Source: Apostichopus japonicus | Lineage: Eukaryota > Echinodermata > Holothuroidea > Aspidochirotida > Stichopodidae | Length of the DNA: 64,000 nt | Direction: 5' to 3' | NCBI RefSeq assembly: GCF_037975245.1 | Contig: NC_092580.1 | Coordinates: forward strand, 27,681,501 to 27,745,500 | Shown: positions 22,901 through 36,603 of the stretch, one piece after another | Numbering within the stretch: the first letter of the stretch is position 1 | Layout of the letters: every line of letters begins with the position of its first letter | Made by a program: the position numbers and the translations under genes | Notes under the pieces: model-generated | The model's input: the letters and a program-made list of their open reading frames with translations, nothing else | What the model was told of the DNA's origin: nothing | Databases searched by the model: none

Positions 22901-25807
22901 CAGAAGCATGTCGTGAACATCACGTGATTAGACTATAGTTAGCATGGTGAGTGCACCGTTTTTTAAGTGAGAAGACTATTCTTTATAGCGTTTGCTGTAC
23001 GGAGCAATGCAGTGTTATTTCTAAAATAGTGGAACATGTAGTCAGCTAGTAGGCATATATTTGGTTTGATATCATTCAGCAACGACACACAACCACGAGC
23101 AGCTATAAAGGAATATTGTTTCTATAGCATATCATAGCATTTCAACAATTAAAACATTAACTTGCGTCTTTGTCTTTTTTGTTTGTTTTTTGTTTACCTT
23201 TGAAAAATATAGGCCTAACTCAACACGTGATGAATGAAGCTCATTTACGTCATCATCGCTAGGGTATTGCATCAATCAATTGCACTTTTATATAGAAGTC
23301 CAAAGCCTATATATAAGACTATACGTTTATATATAGACCTACGTCAAGCGAAAAATGTCAAATAGCTGATACATTACTTGTGAGTGAAAAACATACAGTT
23401 TAATATGTCTTTTTCATGTTCTTTCTATATATATATATAGATATATATATATATATCGCTAGAAACATTTAACATTTTGTGTAATTTGTGATAAAAATGT
23501 CATCCTTAAAAGTTACAATAATCGTAAATCATTAACATATGCTATATGTTTATTAATATTACTGATGGTACTATAGCACTGCAAGCACATGTACCGCATA
23601 AGGTTGTTACATTTTATGGATCGTCGTAAAATGTTGTGCGGCTATCCATATAAGAAATATGGATCAGAATATGGAACAGAATATGACATTTGTCAAAAGG
23701 ACCTCTTTCATTTTGCAAAGGACCTTACAAAATTATGTAGGCTATACGGTCCTTGGAAAACCCGACATAGTCAATTATAATCATGTAAGTTGTAATGCCA
23801 TTACGTCATCATTACGTCACATCTCGGGAAACAGCTGATATCAATTTCAACTACATGCTCTTTATATCCTCATTGAGGTGTTCGAGACTAGTATAACATT
23901 TACAAATATATACTAAAAACTTGATGATGACAGTTTTAGATTACTTTGTAAGACGAAAAGGAGAAGAAATTTAATCAAAGAAAGAGTAAAAGATTTAAGC
24001 TATATGTCGAGAAAAGCATTAGCATAACAATTAAAGCGCAATTACGAAAAGTTTCCTTTACTTTATAGAAAAATCTACTTAACTTAAAACATACAAATTT
24101 GGTCGAGTATTTCATTTCTTTTGTTATATTAGTCACTCGCAAAGTCACAAAGCAAGTCCTATTCCCTCTTATGTTGCTGTTACTTTGCAAAACGTTATAA
24201 TATACGATATCACAGTGTTTGTTTATAATCTTAGGTGTCGTATTACCTGTTTAGTCTAAAAGGGATAGTAATTGGGAACATTTATGTTTGGGTTAATAAA
24301 AAAGGAACATACATTCTAAGCACCTTGTTGAAACTTGGATGCGATTCTTACATAATGTGTTGGCGATATTGATAATGCAAATTGTCTTAGTATGTACCGT
24401 AAATCAACTTGTAGCAAACAGGCGTGATGTCACAGTTTCACATTGACAACAAACTATTGTTTTTTTTTTTTTATATTAAACACCGTTGTTTTTTCTTTGC
24501 CTTTTAGAAAAGGGTTACTCCATTACCGAATGAGATATGAAGATAACACGACATAGTACGTCAATGACTTTATTGTATTCATTTTTAATTTTGTAGTTGA
24601 AAATTAATCTTCAGAAACAAATAACACTAATTTGTAAGTTAACGTCACGCCAAGTTTCCTTTTGGAGCAAAAACTTGACCATAACTGTCGTTATCTCGGC
24701 ACGTAGGAATTGAATGCAAATTTCACCGAAACGTTCAGAATGTTTTTGCTCTTTTCATCAGCCAAATAGGCTTCTCTTTCACATGGTCTTTCGTTTTAGA
24801 CTAGTCACTCAAGATAACAGTCTGGGATAAGGAAAATGGAAATAAAAATATAAAAAAATTAAGAGTAGAGAAAATATCCTACAAGCCAACGTTATTTCCC
24901 CAACCTGATATACATTACATTAGATGATGAATGTGTTCATGTGATCCTGACAATCATTAATCTAGTGACGTATATATCGAACAGTACATATGTTTAACAG
25001 GTGTTACGACATTACACATGATTATTGCTGAAGTACTGGGGCTACAAATGGATTGTGTTGAAAGTAAGTCTACATCTTCGAGGGAATATTTAAACTTGTG
25101 GATATAACTCACAAACTTACAACTATCTTGATCAATGCATTACATATTTAATGCATATAGTCAGTATATATTAAATTCAACTTTTTTTAATTTTAATTTG
25201 GACATCATATCAATCAAGATACCGAAAGGTGTGCAAAAAAAACAATCGCTTTTGATGCCAATTTAAAGCTGCATGTTTATATTTATACAGTGCCTCTTTA
25301 CACCTACGAAAGTAACGGGTTTTTTTTTTCTTCAAATTCTGTAAGTTGCTTTAAGTTTCTATTAAGTTCAATTTGACAAGTTATTGGGGGACGACATAAA
25401 TCAATTACTGATCGAAACGTTTTTCTTTTTCACTATTTTTTATTACAAGAATCATTGTGATTAATTATCTATAAACCAGTGATTATATATTGATCACGTA
25501 TATGAAAATACAAATAAGCAAGTAATAACAAGTTGTGGCTGTTTACAATCTCTGAACAAGAGAAAATAAATACTGTGCCAAAAGATTTTAACAGAAATGT
25601 AAAAAAAAATAGAAGAGTTCCAAGTAACGCTTAAAGGTAAATATCTCTTGAGAAAAGACAGATTGCTGTTCGCTTGAAAGTAATTAATCGTTTAATGAGT
25701 ATACAATTTTCAGAATCTAGTATGTTTGAGAGATTATTATATTTTTATATTTATTTATATTTGTTGAAATAAACATTAAAAAAACTCAATATCGTCCTGT
25801 TTTCTAT
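19998..25807. other. Long gene-poor stretch
   Basis: No convincing exon on either strand. The longest open frame, 112 codons on the minus strand at 21896-22234, has no motif I know. Short TA tracts occur at 23425-23457, and T/A homopolymers are frequent. Confidence 0.4.
20853..20862 (-). promoter_or_regulatory. TATA-box-like sequence
   Basis: The minus strand reads TATATAAAAG, a good match to a TATA box, about 0.9 kb upstream of the first lectin-like exon. In DNA this AT-rich such matches are common, and I found no signal-peptide exon just downstream, so the link to that gene is speculative. Confidence 0.15.
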
Positions 25808-25911
<104 letters not shown>

Positions 25912-26308
25912 CCTATATCAATGACCCATCACCCTCTCCAAATAGTTTCCCTTTAAATAGAGAGGTTTACTGCTTTTTTGAGGCACTGTTAAAGTATACA
26001 TCCATTATATAAATATTCATTATACATATTGTAAATATTCATGACTGTATCATAATTTATGAATTTCTCACGCGACTGTAATACTTCACGTTTGTACTTG
26101 CGAGAATGATTTAGTCATTCCTATAAACTTGTAAGTATACTAATGGATCTGTAAAACACAATAAGATATTTTATTTACTTAATTGAGATTGTATACATAT
26201 CAACATGAAAGTATATAATTCGAAACTACTACTTCTGTGTTTGATTCGTAACATTTTAATTGGTAAAGCCTTCCTGAAGTATACACGCAGGACCTGCGAC
26301 ATGAAAAC

Positions 26309-26498
26309 CTTGCATAAACGGATAAGAGGAAAATTGTGTCCATTTTGGAAGGATTTGTTTAGTCGTATTGTCGGGTTTTTCATTTTCTCTTTGAAAAACT
26401 CAAATTCTTGTTCATCATGTTGGTCCATCTGCGGCGGCATCATCGGTGTATCTTTTGAAGTGCTGTTTACGGGTTCCACATGTGAGTCAGTTTTATAC
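26309..26498 (-). CDS. Possible isolated coding exon, unknown function
   Basis: On the minus strand a 190-bp segment lies between an acceptor-like ttatttgtgaggggtgcatag and a donor-like TGCAAG|gttttc. An alternative donor, CGCAG|gtcctg, would extend it to 26294. It encodes 63 residues, hydrophilic and protein-like in composition, including MMPPQMDQHDEQEFEFFKEK and a basic MKNPTIRLNKSF stretch, without low-complexity sequence. It enters in phase 2 and leaves in phase 0. No partner exon was found nearby, and the plus strand is also open for 104 codons (26205-26519), so coding is not proven. I do not recognise a family. Confidence 0.3.
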
Positions 26499-26814
26499 CT
26501 ATGCACCCCTCACAAATAAAATAGATCATACAAAATCGATGAACCTAGATTTGTTAAGGCTGAGGTTTACGAATATATGTCGAAGTTAAAGGGGTATATT
26601 GATCTATAATAAACAAAAAATAACTAAATAGCAAACATACCGCCCTTTTTATGGTGCTGTTTTTTAGTGCTGTTGGTCCCTATGGCAACTAGAAACATCC
26701 AATGTCAACGAATCATTTTAGTGCGAAATCTTTTGTTTTGAACAAATGAAACTATAGTTACTGAATCGCTGAATATAAATAACAAGAAGCCCAGTACTAT
26801 AGAAAGAACCTGAA

Positions 26815-28610
26815 CTACATTAGAAAAACATGCCTTGCTGCTTATAACGTTTAAACGAAAAAGTCAATTTGTGACTACAAGCGACTAAGTACTTTATTAT
26901 ATGAACTACACAGAAACATGATTTGCTGCTTAGTAACGTTTAAACGAAAAAGTCAATTGGTGACTACAAGCGACTAAGTACTTTATTATATGAACTACAC
27001 AGAAACATGATTTGCTGCTTAGTAACGTTTAAACGAAAAAGTCAATTGGTGACTACAAGCGACTAAGTACTTTATTATATGAACTACACAGAAACATGAT
27101 TTGCTGCTTAGTAACGTTTAAACGAAAAAGTCAATTGGTGACTACAAGCGACTAAGTACTTTATTATATGAACTACACAGAAACATGATTTGCTGCTTAG
27201 TAACGTTTAAACGAAAAAGTCAATTGGTGACTACAAGCGACTAAGTACTTTATTATATGAACTACACAGAAACATGATTTGCTGCTTAGTAACGTTTAAA
27301 CGAAAAAGTCAATTGGTGACTTTAAGAAACTAAGTAATTATACTTGATTATATAAACTACACAGAAACATGATTTGCTGCTTAGTAACGTTTAAACGAAA
27401 AAGTCAATTGGTGACTACAAGCGACTAAGTACTTGATTATATGAACTACACAGAAACATGATTTGCTGCTTAGTAACGTTTAAACGAAAAAGTCAATTGG
27501 TGACTACAAGCGACTAAGTACTTTATTATATGAACTACACAGAAACATGATTTGCTGCTTAGTAACGTTTAAACGAAAAAGTCAATTGGTGACTACAAGC
27601 GACTAAGTACTTTATTATATGAACTACACAGAAACATGATTTGCTGCTTAGTATCGTTTAAACGAAAAAGTCAATTGGTGACTACAAGCGACTAAGTACT
27701 TTATTATATGAACTACACAGAAACATGATTTGCTGCTTAGTATCGTTTAAACGAAAAAGTCAATTGGTGACTACAAGCGACTAAGTACTTTATTATATGA
27801 ACTACACAGAAACATGATTTGCTGCTTAGTAACGTTTAAACGAAAAAGTCAATTGGTGACTACAAGCGACTAAGTACTTTATTATATGAACTACACAGAA
27901 ACATGATTTGCTGCTTAGTAACGTTTAAACGAAAAAGTCAATTGGTGACTACAAGCGACTAAGTACTTTATTATATGAACTACACAGAAACATGATTTGC
28001 TGCTTAGTAACGTTTAAACGAAAAAGTCAATTGGTGACTACAAGCGACTAAGTACTTTATTATATGAACTACACAGAAACATGATTTGCTGCTTAGTATC
28101 GTTTAAACGAAAAAGTCAATTGGTGACTACAAGCGACTAAGTACTTTATTATATGAACTACACAGAAACATGATTTGCTGCTTAGTATCGTTTAAACGAA
28201 AAAGTCAATTGGTGACTACAAGCGACTAAGTACTTTATTATATGAACTACACAGAAACATGATTTGCTGCTTAGTATCGTTTAAACGAAAAAGTCAATTG
28301 GTGACTACAAGCGACTAAGTACTTTATTATATGAACTACACAGAAACATGATTTGCTGCTTAGTATCGTTTAAACGAAAAAGTCAATTGGTGACTTTAAG
28401 AAACTAAGTAATTATACTTGATTATATAAACTACATAAAAACATACCTTGCTGCATTGTAACATTTAAACTACAAGTCAAGTGGTGACTATAAGTGACTA
28501 AGTAACTATTTGATTATATGAACTACAGACACACACAAAAAAGGCCTTGCTGCTTATAGTAACGTTTAAACTACAAGTCAATTGGTGACTTGAAGTGACT
28601 AAGTAATTAA
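26815..28610 (+). repeat. 89-bp satellite array, about 20 copies
   Basis: Tandem head-to-tail units of 89 bp, each with the landmark CGTTTAAACG followed by AAAAAGTCAATTGGTGACTA and TTTGCTGCTTAGTA. Central copies are nearly identical; the first and the last two are degenerate, as expected when unequal exchange keeps the middle uniform. Two marks vary: TAACG versus TATCG before the TTTAAAC core (TATCG near 27651, 27740, and four consecutive copies from 28095), and a 95-bp longer unit with TTTAAGAAACTAAG. The longer unit occurs twice, near 27318 and 28394, exactly 12 units apart. Adjacent repeats leave no spacer, so this is not a CRISPR array. Confidence 0.95.
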
Positions 28611-28619
28611 GTAACCACT

Positions 28620-31600
28620 TGTCTATATTTAGTTGACTCAGTGAATAAGAAACTAGTCTACGTTACTTACAAACTAAGTGACTGACTGCCTAACTTTCCA
28701 ACTAATCAACTAAACAGTTATAAAACTAACAACATAAACCACGAAACAAGTAAACAATCAATCAACTATAGGGTACACACCCAACTACTATACGAAGGAC
28801 GTTCTTGACCTCAAAAATTATAATATTTTCCTATATATATATATATATATATATATATAGGCTACCATACAAAATTTCATAGGCTATAAATTGAGTTGGC
28901 CATTTTACATACTTTCACATACGGTTTTTCAATCATGGCAATATTTTCTATGACGTCAGTAAAGAGTTATTTGAGCTATGTTTTCAGAAAGACCGTGAGG
29001 TCCTGTAGGCCTTATGTGGTTCCTACTTTATGAAACATTTATACAAAAACTGTCCAATCTGTCTTCAATTAAGATGAAATGCCGGCAAAAAAATGAAATG
29101 CCGGCAAAAGGAAATGACACAATAGTCATTCTTTTTTGTCTACATAATTTTTTGTTGTTGTTGGTAATCCACCTCTTTGAGAACACATACAAATACAAAC
29201 TTAATTGGTTTCCTACTTTCCAATTCCCTTATTCAAAGGTTTGCATGTATAGATTTTAAATGACTCTTTCGAACAAAGAACCAAAGGATTATTATTAGAT
29301 ATAAGCTACGGTATGATTAAATTCACAACTGTTTAGTTTAACTTTAAACCCAAGACACATAGCATCTTTTCAGCTAACTATAAAGGGCTATATCAACATT
29401 ATAGGTTTCGTAAGTCCATTCCCGCAGTTATATGTAACTGTAACCATTTCTGTAAAGACATCTGATATAATACAGCTCTTCACGTGTAACGTTATGCTGT
29501 GACTTAAACTCTTATATCTAGTATTACAACTTGATTTCTTGCAGATGAGAAAACCTTTAACCTTCATGAATTTGTTGCTTAAATTTATTGATTTCCTTTG
29601 TTTGAAATTAGTATCATATAATGACATTGAAACGAGAATCTCTCTGTGTACATTCAAGATTGAAAACTTGTGACTGTAGAAGTGTATGTTACTGATATAT
29701 TGTCCATTTTGGCGCTCCATACTATTAATACATCTGAAGTATTCAGTTGGATCATTGTGCAGTGGTGAACAATATTCCAACAATTGTACAATATATGCTT
29801 CTATTCATACCTGTAAGTATTCAGTTTAGTTATATATAGACTACCCAACTCCATGTTAGATAGCATCCCACTAACACCATATATTTCATTTGCACTTAAA
29901 AGTTATACATTTACACTAGACTACCTAAAATCAAGTGACGATGTTTCCCATTATAACAACACAATATCTTCCTCTTTGACAGTGATGTGGTATTCTGGAA
30001 TGTACAATGAAACGGTGAAAGCATTGTAAGACAAACATGGACATGCTGAATTTGAAGTCTACATTTAAGTACTAACTTCCACTTTCGGCGGATGTCCATA
30101 TAATTTTATACCTAGTTTGCAGCCAAAATATCCCTGTAAATACAATATTATCTGTCATCGAAATACCCCTTTCAATTCTTGCCAAGAAGGAGCCATTTAT
30201 ATTGTCAACCGCGACATAATCTTTCATCTTGTAGACCTTCGCCCATTCCCATCAAATCTCAGTTTCATACCAAATCATCACCCTAAGTATGTATGGAAAC
30301 CGAAGAATTTCGAATGATGCATTGTTGCCCAAGGGCCGGCGGGTAAGAAAGTAGACCTTATGTAGAGGGACCTTTTAACACAATATCGAAAAGCCGTTTC
30401 ACCCTTAAAGGGATGTATGTCCTTTGTTTGATCTCGTTAGACTTCATTTACTTTTTACTTAGATATTAAAACATTAACTGTGAAATATGTATTTGGGCAA
30501 AGAAGAACCGTAACAGTAGGAGCAACAAAGACGTCAACAACGTAAAATGAACACAAACAAATATAAAGGTATTAACAATGGCTGTCATCATTTGCATGGT
30601 AATAATTTTCAATATAAATGTGTATTTCTTCATATCTAGTATATAGACTTTACAGAAATAGAGATATTTTGATTGATTGTTTTTGACAGGTATAATGATA
30701 TCGTTGTCTGTCTCACAGCATTATCACAAGACTGGGGCTGATCATGAAAAAGTGTGCGTGTGTTTAAGTCATAAGGGGACATTCTCCTTTATATGATACA
30801 AGTTGTTCGTATGCAACTTTAGCACTTGCGAGAGAGATGCCATGATTCAATCGATCCCTGGTCCATGTGAGTTTGTAACCACAGTAAACATTTTCAAATG
30901 CGTCTAAAAACGATCATAAATTTCGCATTAACTGAATAGACCGTTTCATCATGGCAGTAATTGGCATCCCTACGTCATATGTACTCCTTTAATATATATT
31001 TAAGTAACCAATGAGACATTAACCATCATCACTGAGGAGGCATCGAAACAAGGACAGCGCGTTTTCGATTTATTTTACCAAATGGACCCAATGATTGACG
31101 TAAAGTTGCCCTAAAAGGGTTTATTTGTCAGCTATTGTACGTCCGAAGTACCCCATCAATCGTTAAATCATACCAATTAGTCCCCCTCTCCCCTTGTCTT
31201 TGTTTAGGGTTCTGACCACTGCGGCCCCCTAGCTGAGAATCGCCATCGCTTTATGTGGTTGAGGTATAAAGAACGATAGAAACTGTTTCTTCTCTGGATC
31301 AATTTATGATAATATTTTGTCTGTAATAATATTTCCAAGAAGTTACCCTTTTCATATTTTGTCATTTTTATAGACGGGTAACGGACAGTATTACAGAAAC
31401 CGCGATGAGCGGCGTTATCGAAATCTTCTCTAGGGTTCGTTGTTTTGTGGTAGTTTACGAGAGATGAATCTCCGATAAGATCACCGATACGAAATCCAGA
31501 AGAACTTTCCCTCGAACCTTGTTCTGTTTCGATCTTGTTTTTGATACTCTTTTCTTATATAATTTCCAACAGAAATGGGTCTCAAATTTAATGGTACTTA

Positions 31601-32474
31601 TTTTGGAATAGATTCACCTCATAAATAGTTTGGTAGGCCTACATATATTAAAGACTGTCACTAAAAGGCAATCAGTTTGTGTTTGATTGTGTGGACATAA
31701 CTTTGTGGGTAAGGACGAAGCACAGCCTTGGGTCGTAATGCTTGTGGCACGGACCCATCCAAATGTCAGTCTGCAATTACACCTGTGGGGGGGGGGTCAT
31801 AAATATTACGTCTTGTAATGTGTGTAGCCATTTACATTTCGTCCTTTCAAAGCACCCCTTCCAGTCCTCTCTCTATCTTATCCCACATATATGTCACCAA
31901 CTTACGTATCTATGACAATCAATGTACAGTTTAACGTGTAGGCCTACTCCAAAATCCACAGTATAGAAAAGGAGAGTTGCCTTTATATGGAACTCATACG
32001 CCTAGAGGACCTTACAACGTTTAGCACAGTTGTAGCCTATATGTGTGCATGCTTCGACGTCTTCGCCACCTCCTTAGCGCGTCAATGTTAGAAAAGCTTA
32101 CAATACAGTACTAACATAACACGTCAAACGATTGACTTTAGAGACGTTCTTAGCCTACCTCAACAATATCGAAAAGCCCATTCGTATATACAACATGAGA
32201 ACCAGTTGTGCGAAATTTCATACACAACTGGGTTTCAAACCTTTTTAGTGACAGAATGAATAGAGATCGTGTTTTGTTAATTTCTGTCTTAATTCGTAGG
32301 TTTCAAGTTGACACCTCCCCTATCTCCACCCCTCCCCTCCCCCTCCCCACCCGTCTTAAATACATTTTAATATGGCACCGAACAGGTCAAAGGTGCCGGG
32401 AAACATTTTAATGAGATTGTGAACAGGTTAAAATCACAATTTTCCTTCAGCCAACGATCTTTGAAAATCTGGCA
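28620..32474. other. Gene-poor stretch
   Basis: No supported gene. A short TA tract lies at 28833-28859 and a direct duplication of aaatgccggcaaaa near 29078-29108. A minus-strand frame of 131 codons (29388-29783) has no motif and meets a stop right after the only good acceptor upstream. Confidence 0.4.
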
Positions 32475-32735
32475 CGGATTCAGGTAAATCACCCCCACCC
32501 CTTCCAACCCCACATAAAAAATATGAAAAGTCGAAATTAAAAAAAAAACTTGCGTGAAGACCTAATCAGAGATCTAATTAATGACCCAAATATTCCTCAG
32601 AATGCACCATTTCAAGTTTTTTTTTTTCATTTCTGGGTGCGGGATCAATTTTAAACCCCCGTCATGGGGAGTCGGCTTCAACGACAACTGGGCCAAATCC
32701 CCTACTTTCTAAAATCCTGGATTTGCCTCTAATAA
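32475..32735 (-). repeat. Dispersed repeat, copy 2 (inverted relative to 13.7 kb)
   Basis: Read on the minus strand it follows 13724-13970: ccaggattttagaaa, a G-rich stretch, aagccgactccccatga, aaatggtgcattctgagga, cttcacgcaag, then ggggttggaaggggtggggg. The copy ends near acctgaatccgtgcc. Confidence 0.6.
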
Positions 32736-33799
32736 TATAAATATAGGGGCTCGTCATGAGGTGTCAACATGTTTGTATGTGACATGTCTACCGTACATGT
32801 AGTACAACATACAATTTATTCACTTCATAGGTTTATAAGACACTCGTGTGCAAACAAGTTAAGTCCATATTTAACTTGCACTTTGGTTTTACAAGCTCGT
32901 CATTCGTTTCATTTCATATAATGTCTAATGTTTAATTTATTTCTCTATCAAAGTATGTATATTGGCCTGGATTTCTGTTTTCTTGGTTAATAATTACAGC
33001 TTCTTTTCCTGTGCAATCTTCTCAGCTGTGGCCCTAAACTCTAAAGGGAATATATATATATATATTCAAATTACGTCATTTTCTTTTTTTACGATCGACG
33101 ATATCTCGGTTGTGGTTTTGTTTTACCCTCTGTATCTTTTTACTTGCTGATGAAATAAAAATGAGTATGATGGTACTTGAAACCGTCACTTTGCAACAAT
33201 TAATTTTTTTAAGAAAACGTATCCACTTTACTTTTTTCTTTGAAACCGGTTGTTTACTCTTGTGTATTTTCATGTATTACATGCGATGTGAAAACTAATA
33301 TCAATGCCAAAAAGTTTTCGTTGCATTTGCCAAACGATTTCTGCTGAAAAGCTAAAACCACTTCTTGTTATAAATTAACAGCCTTTGTCGTTATTATACA
33401 CGTATCGCATGAGTGATCGCTTGTTGTTAATTAAAGATGATTGCTCATTTTCCACTATATGGACGGATGTAGTTTGTCTCGAATTACAAGATTTCACCAT
33501 GTACGTAACATAAAACTCATTACGTAGGTTTCTGTGCAATAATGAGGTATAAACAAAACAGGATAATGGTTCTGGCCACACGAGCCCATAATACGATGAT
33601 CCATGTGTTTACGAAGAGGCATTCTCTGTTTTCGGCAGATTGTTTGTTTTTTCCCTTTCCGGTGAAGGGAATAGAATCGGTAATATTTACAAGACACATG
33701 GCACCACAGTCAGTCATCATGACTGCTGTGCAGATAAAAGTGAACGAAGTTGTTTCAAATCCATTGAAAGAACAGCACCAAATTCCCAATTCTCTAACC
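32736..33799. other. No gene supported; both strands open near 33.5-33.85 kb
   Basis: At 33520-33865 open frames of 107-108 codons overlap on opposite strands, and shorter frames overlap them. One minus-strand frame follows an acceptor-like cttttatctgcacag near 33727 and contains a hydrophobic segment (IIVLWARVARTIILFCLYLI). No donor or partner exon is evident and the segment abuts a SINE-like piece, so I leave it uncalled. Confidence 0.35.
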
Positions 33800-33960
33800 A
33801 GAAATACCAAATCCAATGGAGTCCCCCCCGACCCACCCCACCCCATAAAAATACACTACAAATGAGCAACGTTCAATAGGTCAAGAGACTCTGGTTCTTG
33901 GTGGGGACTTGAACCTGGATCCTGATGAAGAATGAACTTTGACCACCACACAAATCATTC
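33800..33960 (-). mobile_element. SINE-like fragment with tRNA B-box
   Basis: The minus strand contains GTGGTGGTCAAAG followed about 25 bases later by GGTTCAAGTCC, a canonical Pol III B-box sequence. The acceptor-stem pairing is weak, so this is a diverged tRNA-derived element, not a tRNA gene. Confidence 0.4.
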
Positions 33961-36505
33961 ACCTGTCCTGAGTTGGTTGGACGGAATCAAAATATCACTA
34001 TAACTATATATAAAGTAATTTGAAGGGGAGGCCGGTAGAATATTCATGCATGGGTTCGATTACCAGATTAGTGCAAGATTATTGACATTTTTTTTTATAT
34101 AACGGGCCTGATAGAAATCTATTCCGATCAGGATTTGGCCCATGGGTCGTCTTTATAGAGAAATTCAGCTCAATAGACTATTGCCATATCTCTTCTTATT
34201 TAAAAGATCCGGATCATACTTATCTTTTATGTTATAAACATATTTAAGATGATATATTTATCCTCAAATATCGCTAAGAAACACGAGGAAATTCTGTTTG
34301 AGACATATAGGCTATCATGGTTTAAATTCCATGTTAGGCGAATACACTTTGCCAAATAAATGTTCAATTTATCGTATAGTAACACATTTGCATTGTGGGA
34401 GCGGTAAACAGTGTGTAATCTATATCAAAGGAAATGAAGAAACTAATGAGTACAGAAGATATCATTACAAGTTTTAGCAATGATGTGGCATTGCAACGCC
34501 GTCGATTTTAGACTTGCTCAAGTCATCGTGCAGTCTTGTTTATATATGAACATCTAAAATTAAAACATGATATCTTCCCCGCCTTCTCACCCTCATCCTT
34601 CCTTGCCCCAAACCACGTCTCCCCTTCCCACACAAAAACACAAAATGGCGTCCATTTCCTCATGGCAAACAAAGCTTAAAGGAAGTAAACCAAGTTCATG
34701 GGCTAATTGCCTGTCATGTTTTTAGCCACTGACGGAAGTTATGAGAAAATGTGCCGGAATGAATATTCATGTTTCATGCACACAATTGGTTCCTAGTTGT
34801 CCTTGTATAGAAGTCAAATTAGTCTTCGTCAGTCATATTTGGGTTCCTAAGGATGCACTGTCACGTGGTATTTTTCAAAGAGGATGCATCCGTCCCCTAT
34901 AGTCTTCCTCTTTCAGGATTTCTGCAATTAGCTTGTGTATAGACCTCCCCATGAGACACCTCTATAGATCTTATACATATACATTAGGGAAAATGCCCCC
35001 CAAATCTCACCAATTTCTTTATTTGTTTCTATTTTTTTATTAATATATGCCATTGTTATATGCCATTGTTATCAAATGGAAGCTTCAAAGTGAGGTCGAG
35101 TTATCGAAATAGACTCGCAGGGGGTAACGAATGCCAAAGCTACTCAGTAAACGGTTTCCAAAAATAGAACAGAGAGCAAATAATGAAATTAAACCTTCTA
35201 TTAATATAAAATAAAAAAAAAAGATAAAAAGAAGTCCCCTGATTTTAGGAAGTCTATGAGAGCATTTTGAGTAAACCATGACAACTGATGAATGCTAAGC
35301 CTATACGAGTAAAGTACTGAGGAGAGAAGACCCTGGTAAACTGACAGAAGATCTGGTGAAATGTTACTGGGTAATGGTAACCATATTATGCTGCAGCTAT
35401 AAGTTAAATTATAAAATAGAGGAATAGAACTATAGAGATGTACCTCAGTTCTCACGCAAAGAGTTAGGTAAATGTTACCAACGATCAAGGGGTCTCTCCA
35501 AAACGAGAGTGGAACCCCCCGGCAAGATATGGTTTAAAGAACAGCGCTATAGGTCTCAAATTGTTCACATGCTGAAGTTGCAAAAGAGATCTCAAGAAGG
35601 TTTCTCGTTTTTTAGGTTGTGGTTTCCAATTTAAGGTGGATGTATAATTGAATTGGTTATATAGGCTAATAAAATGGACACTTTGGAACTATATAGGGTA
35701 GGCATTTATCTCAACAGCCTGAGAAGAAATAAAGATTATGATTATTCATAAGGGAGGGAGCAGGAGGGGGGGGGGGGGGAGTTGGAGATATACGGGAAAC
35801 TGTGGTATCCTGATTCTTGAAAGTATAACTTATGCTAACTTAATGTACTATATTAACGCAGAGATAAAAAACAAAAGAAGAGGCAAGTGTACTTAAAAGA
35901 AAACACATTAAATACCAAACTGCCCATGCATGTAAAAAGGGCACAAAAAAAAACAGTGTTACAAAGTTCAAAGGTTACCAAACTATAGATAGGTAATATG
36001 AATGTATTAGCATTGACCCTGACCTGTCGATATACTATAATACAAATGTCTTAAGCATGCATCGACTTCTCATCACTAAATATTCTTAACTATACATGTA
36101 TAAGGTCAACATAGCACACAGTATAGTGAAGCATGTGCTTGTAAACTGACTGACGTTAGGATGTGAACGCAAGGACTGTATAAATATTTGTGATATTTGG
36201 ATCAAAGCAAAAGCATATATTGCCGAGGGATTTCCCCGTTCTAGGGAGGAATATCGTTTCTTCGAATGAATCGCTTTATGGCGGGTGCCTCTTAACATCA
36301 CGATAGGGTATTTTCTTACCACTTCAGTCTGGTCTTTGTATAAATATAATTTTCATGCTTACGTAAACAGCTTGATTGCCCCCCAGCATTATGTTTTGAC
36401 TGGAAGGTAAACAAGAGTACACATAGTCCACATTGTGATGTACAGTTAGGCTACATAGACCTTGTACATGCCTGCGTATCTATACAAACAGTCTAATACA
36501 ATGCA

Positions 36506-36508
<3 letters not shown>
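33961..36508. other. No gene recognised
   Basis: AT-rich, with a run of 14 G at 35766-35779. No convincing exon. Confidence 0.4.
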
Positions 36509-36554
<46 letters not shown>

Positions 36555-36603
36555 TAGATATATATATATATAGATATATATATAGATATATATTATATAT
36601 TAT
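36509..36603. repeat. (TA)n microsatellite
   Basis: About 95 bp of TA repeat with tagata interruptions on its right side. Confidence 0.9.

Noticed and set aside
26815-28610. CRISPR array
   Set aside because: Units abut without spacers, the period is 89 bp, and the context is eukaryotic; it is a satellite.
29388-29783. 131-codon minus-strand frame
   Set aside because: No motif. The good acceptor upstream (acttacag near 29812) is followed at once by an in-frame stop.
33520-33879. Overlapping frames on both strands, one with a membrane-like segment
   Set aside because: Several frames are open at the same place, no donor or partner exon is seen, and a SINE-like fragment adjoins it.
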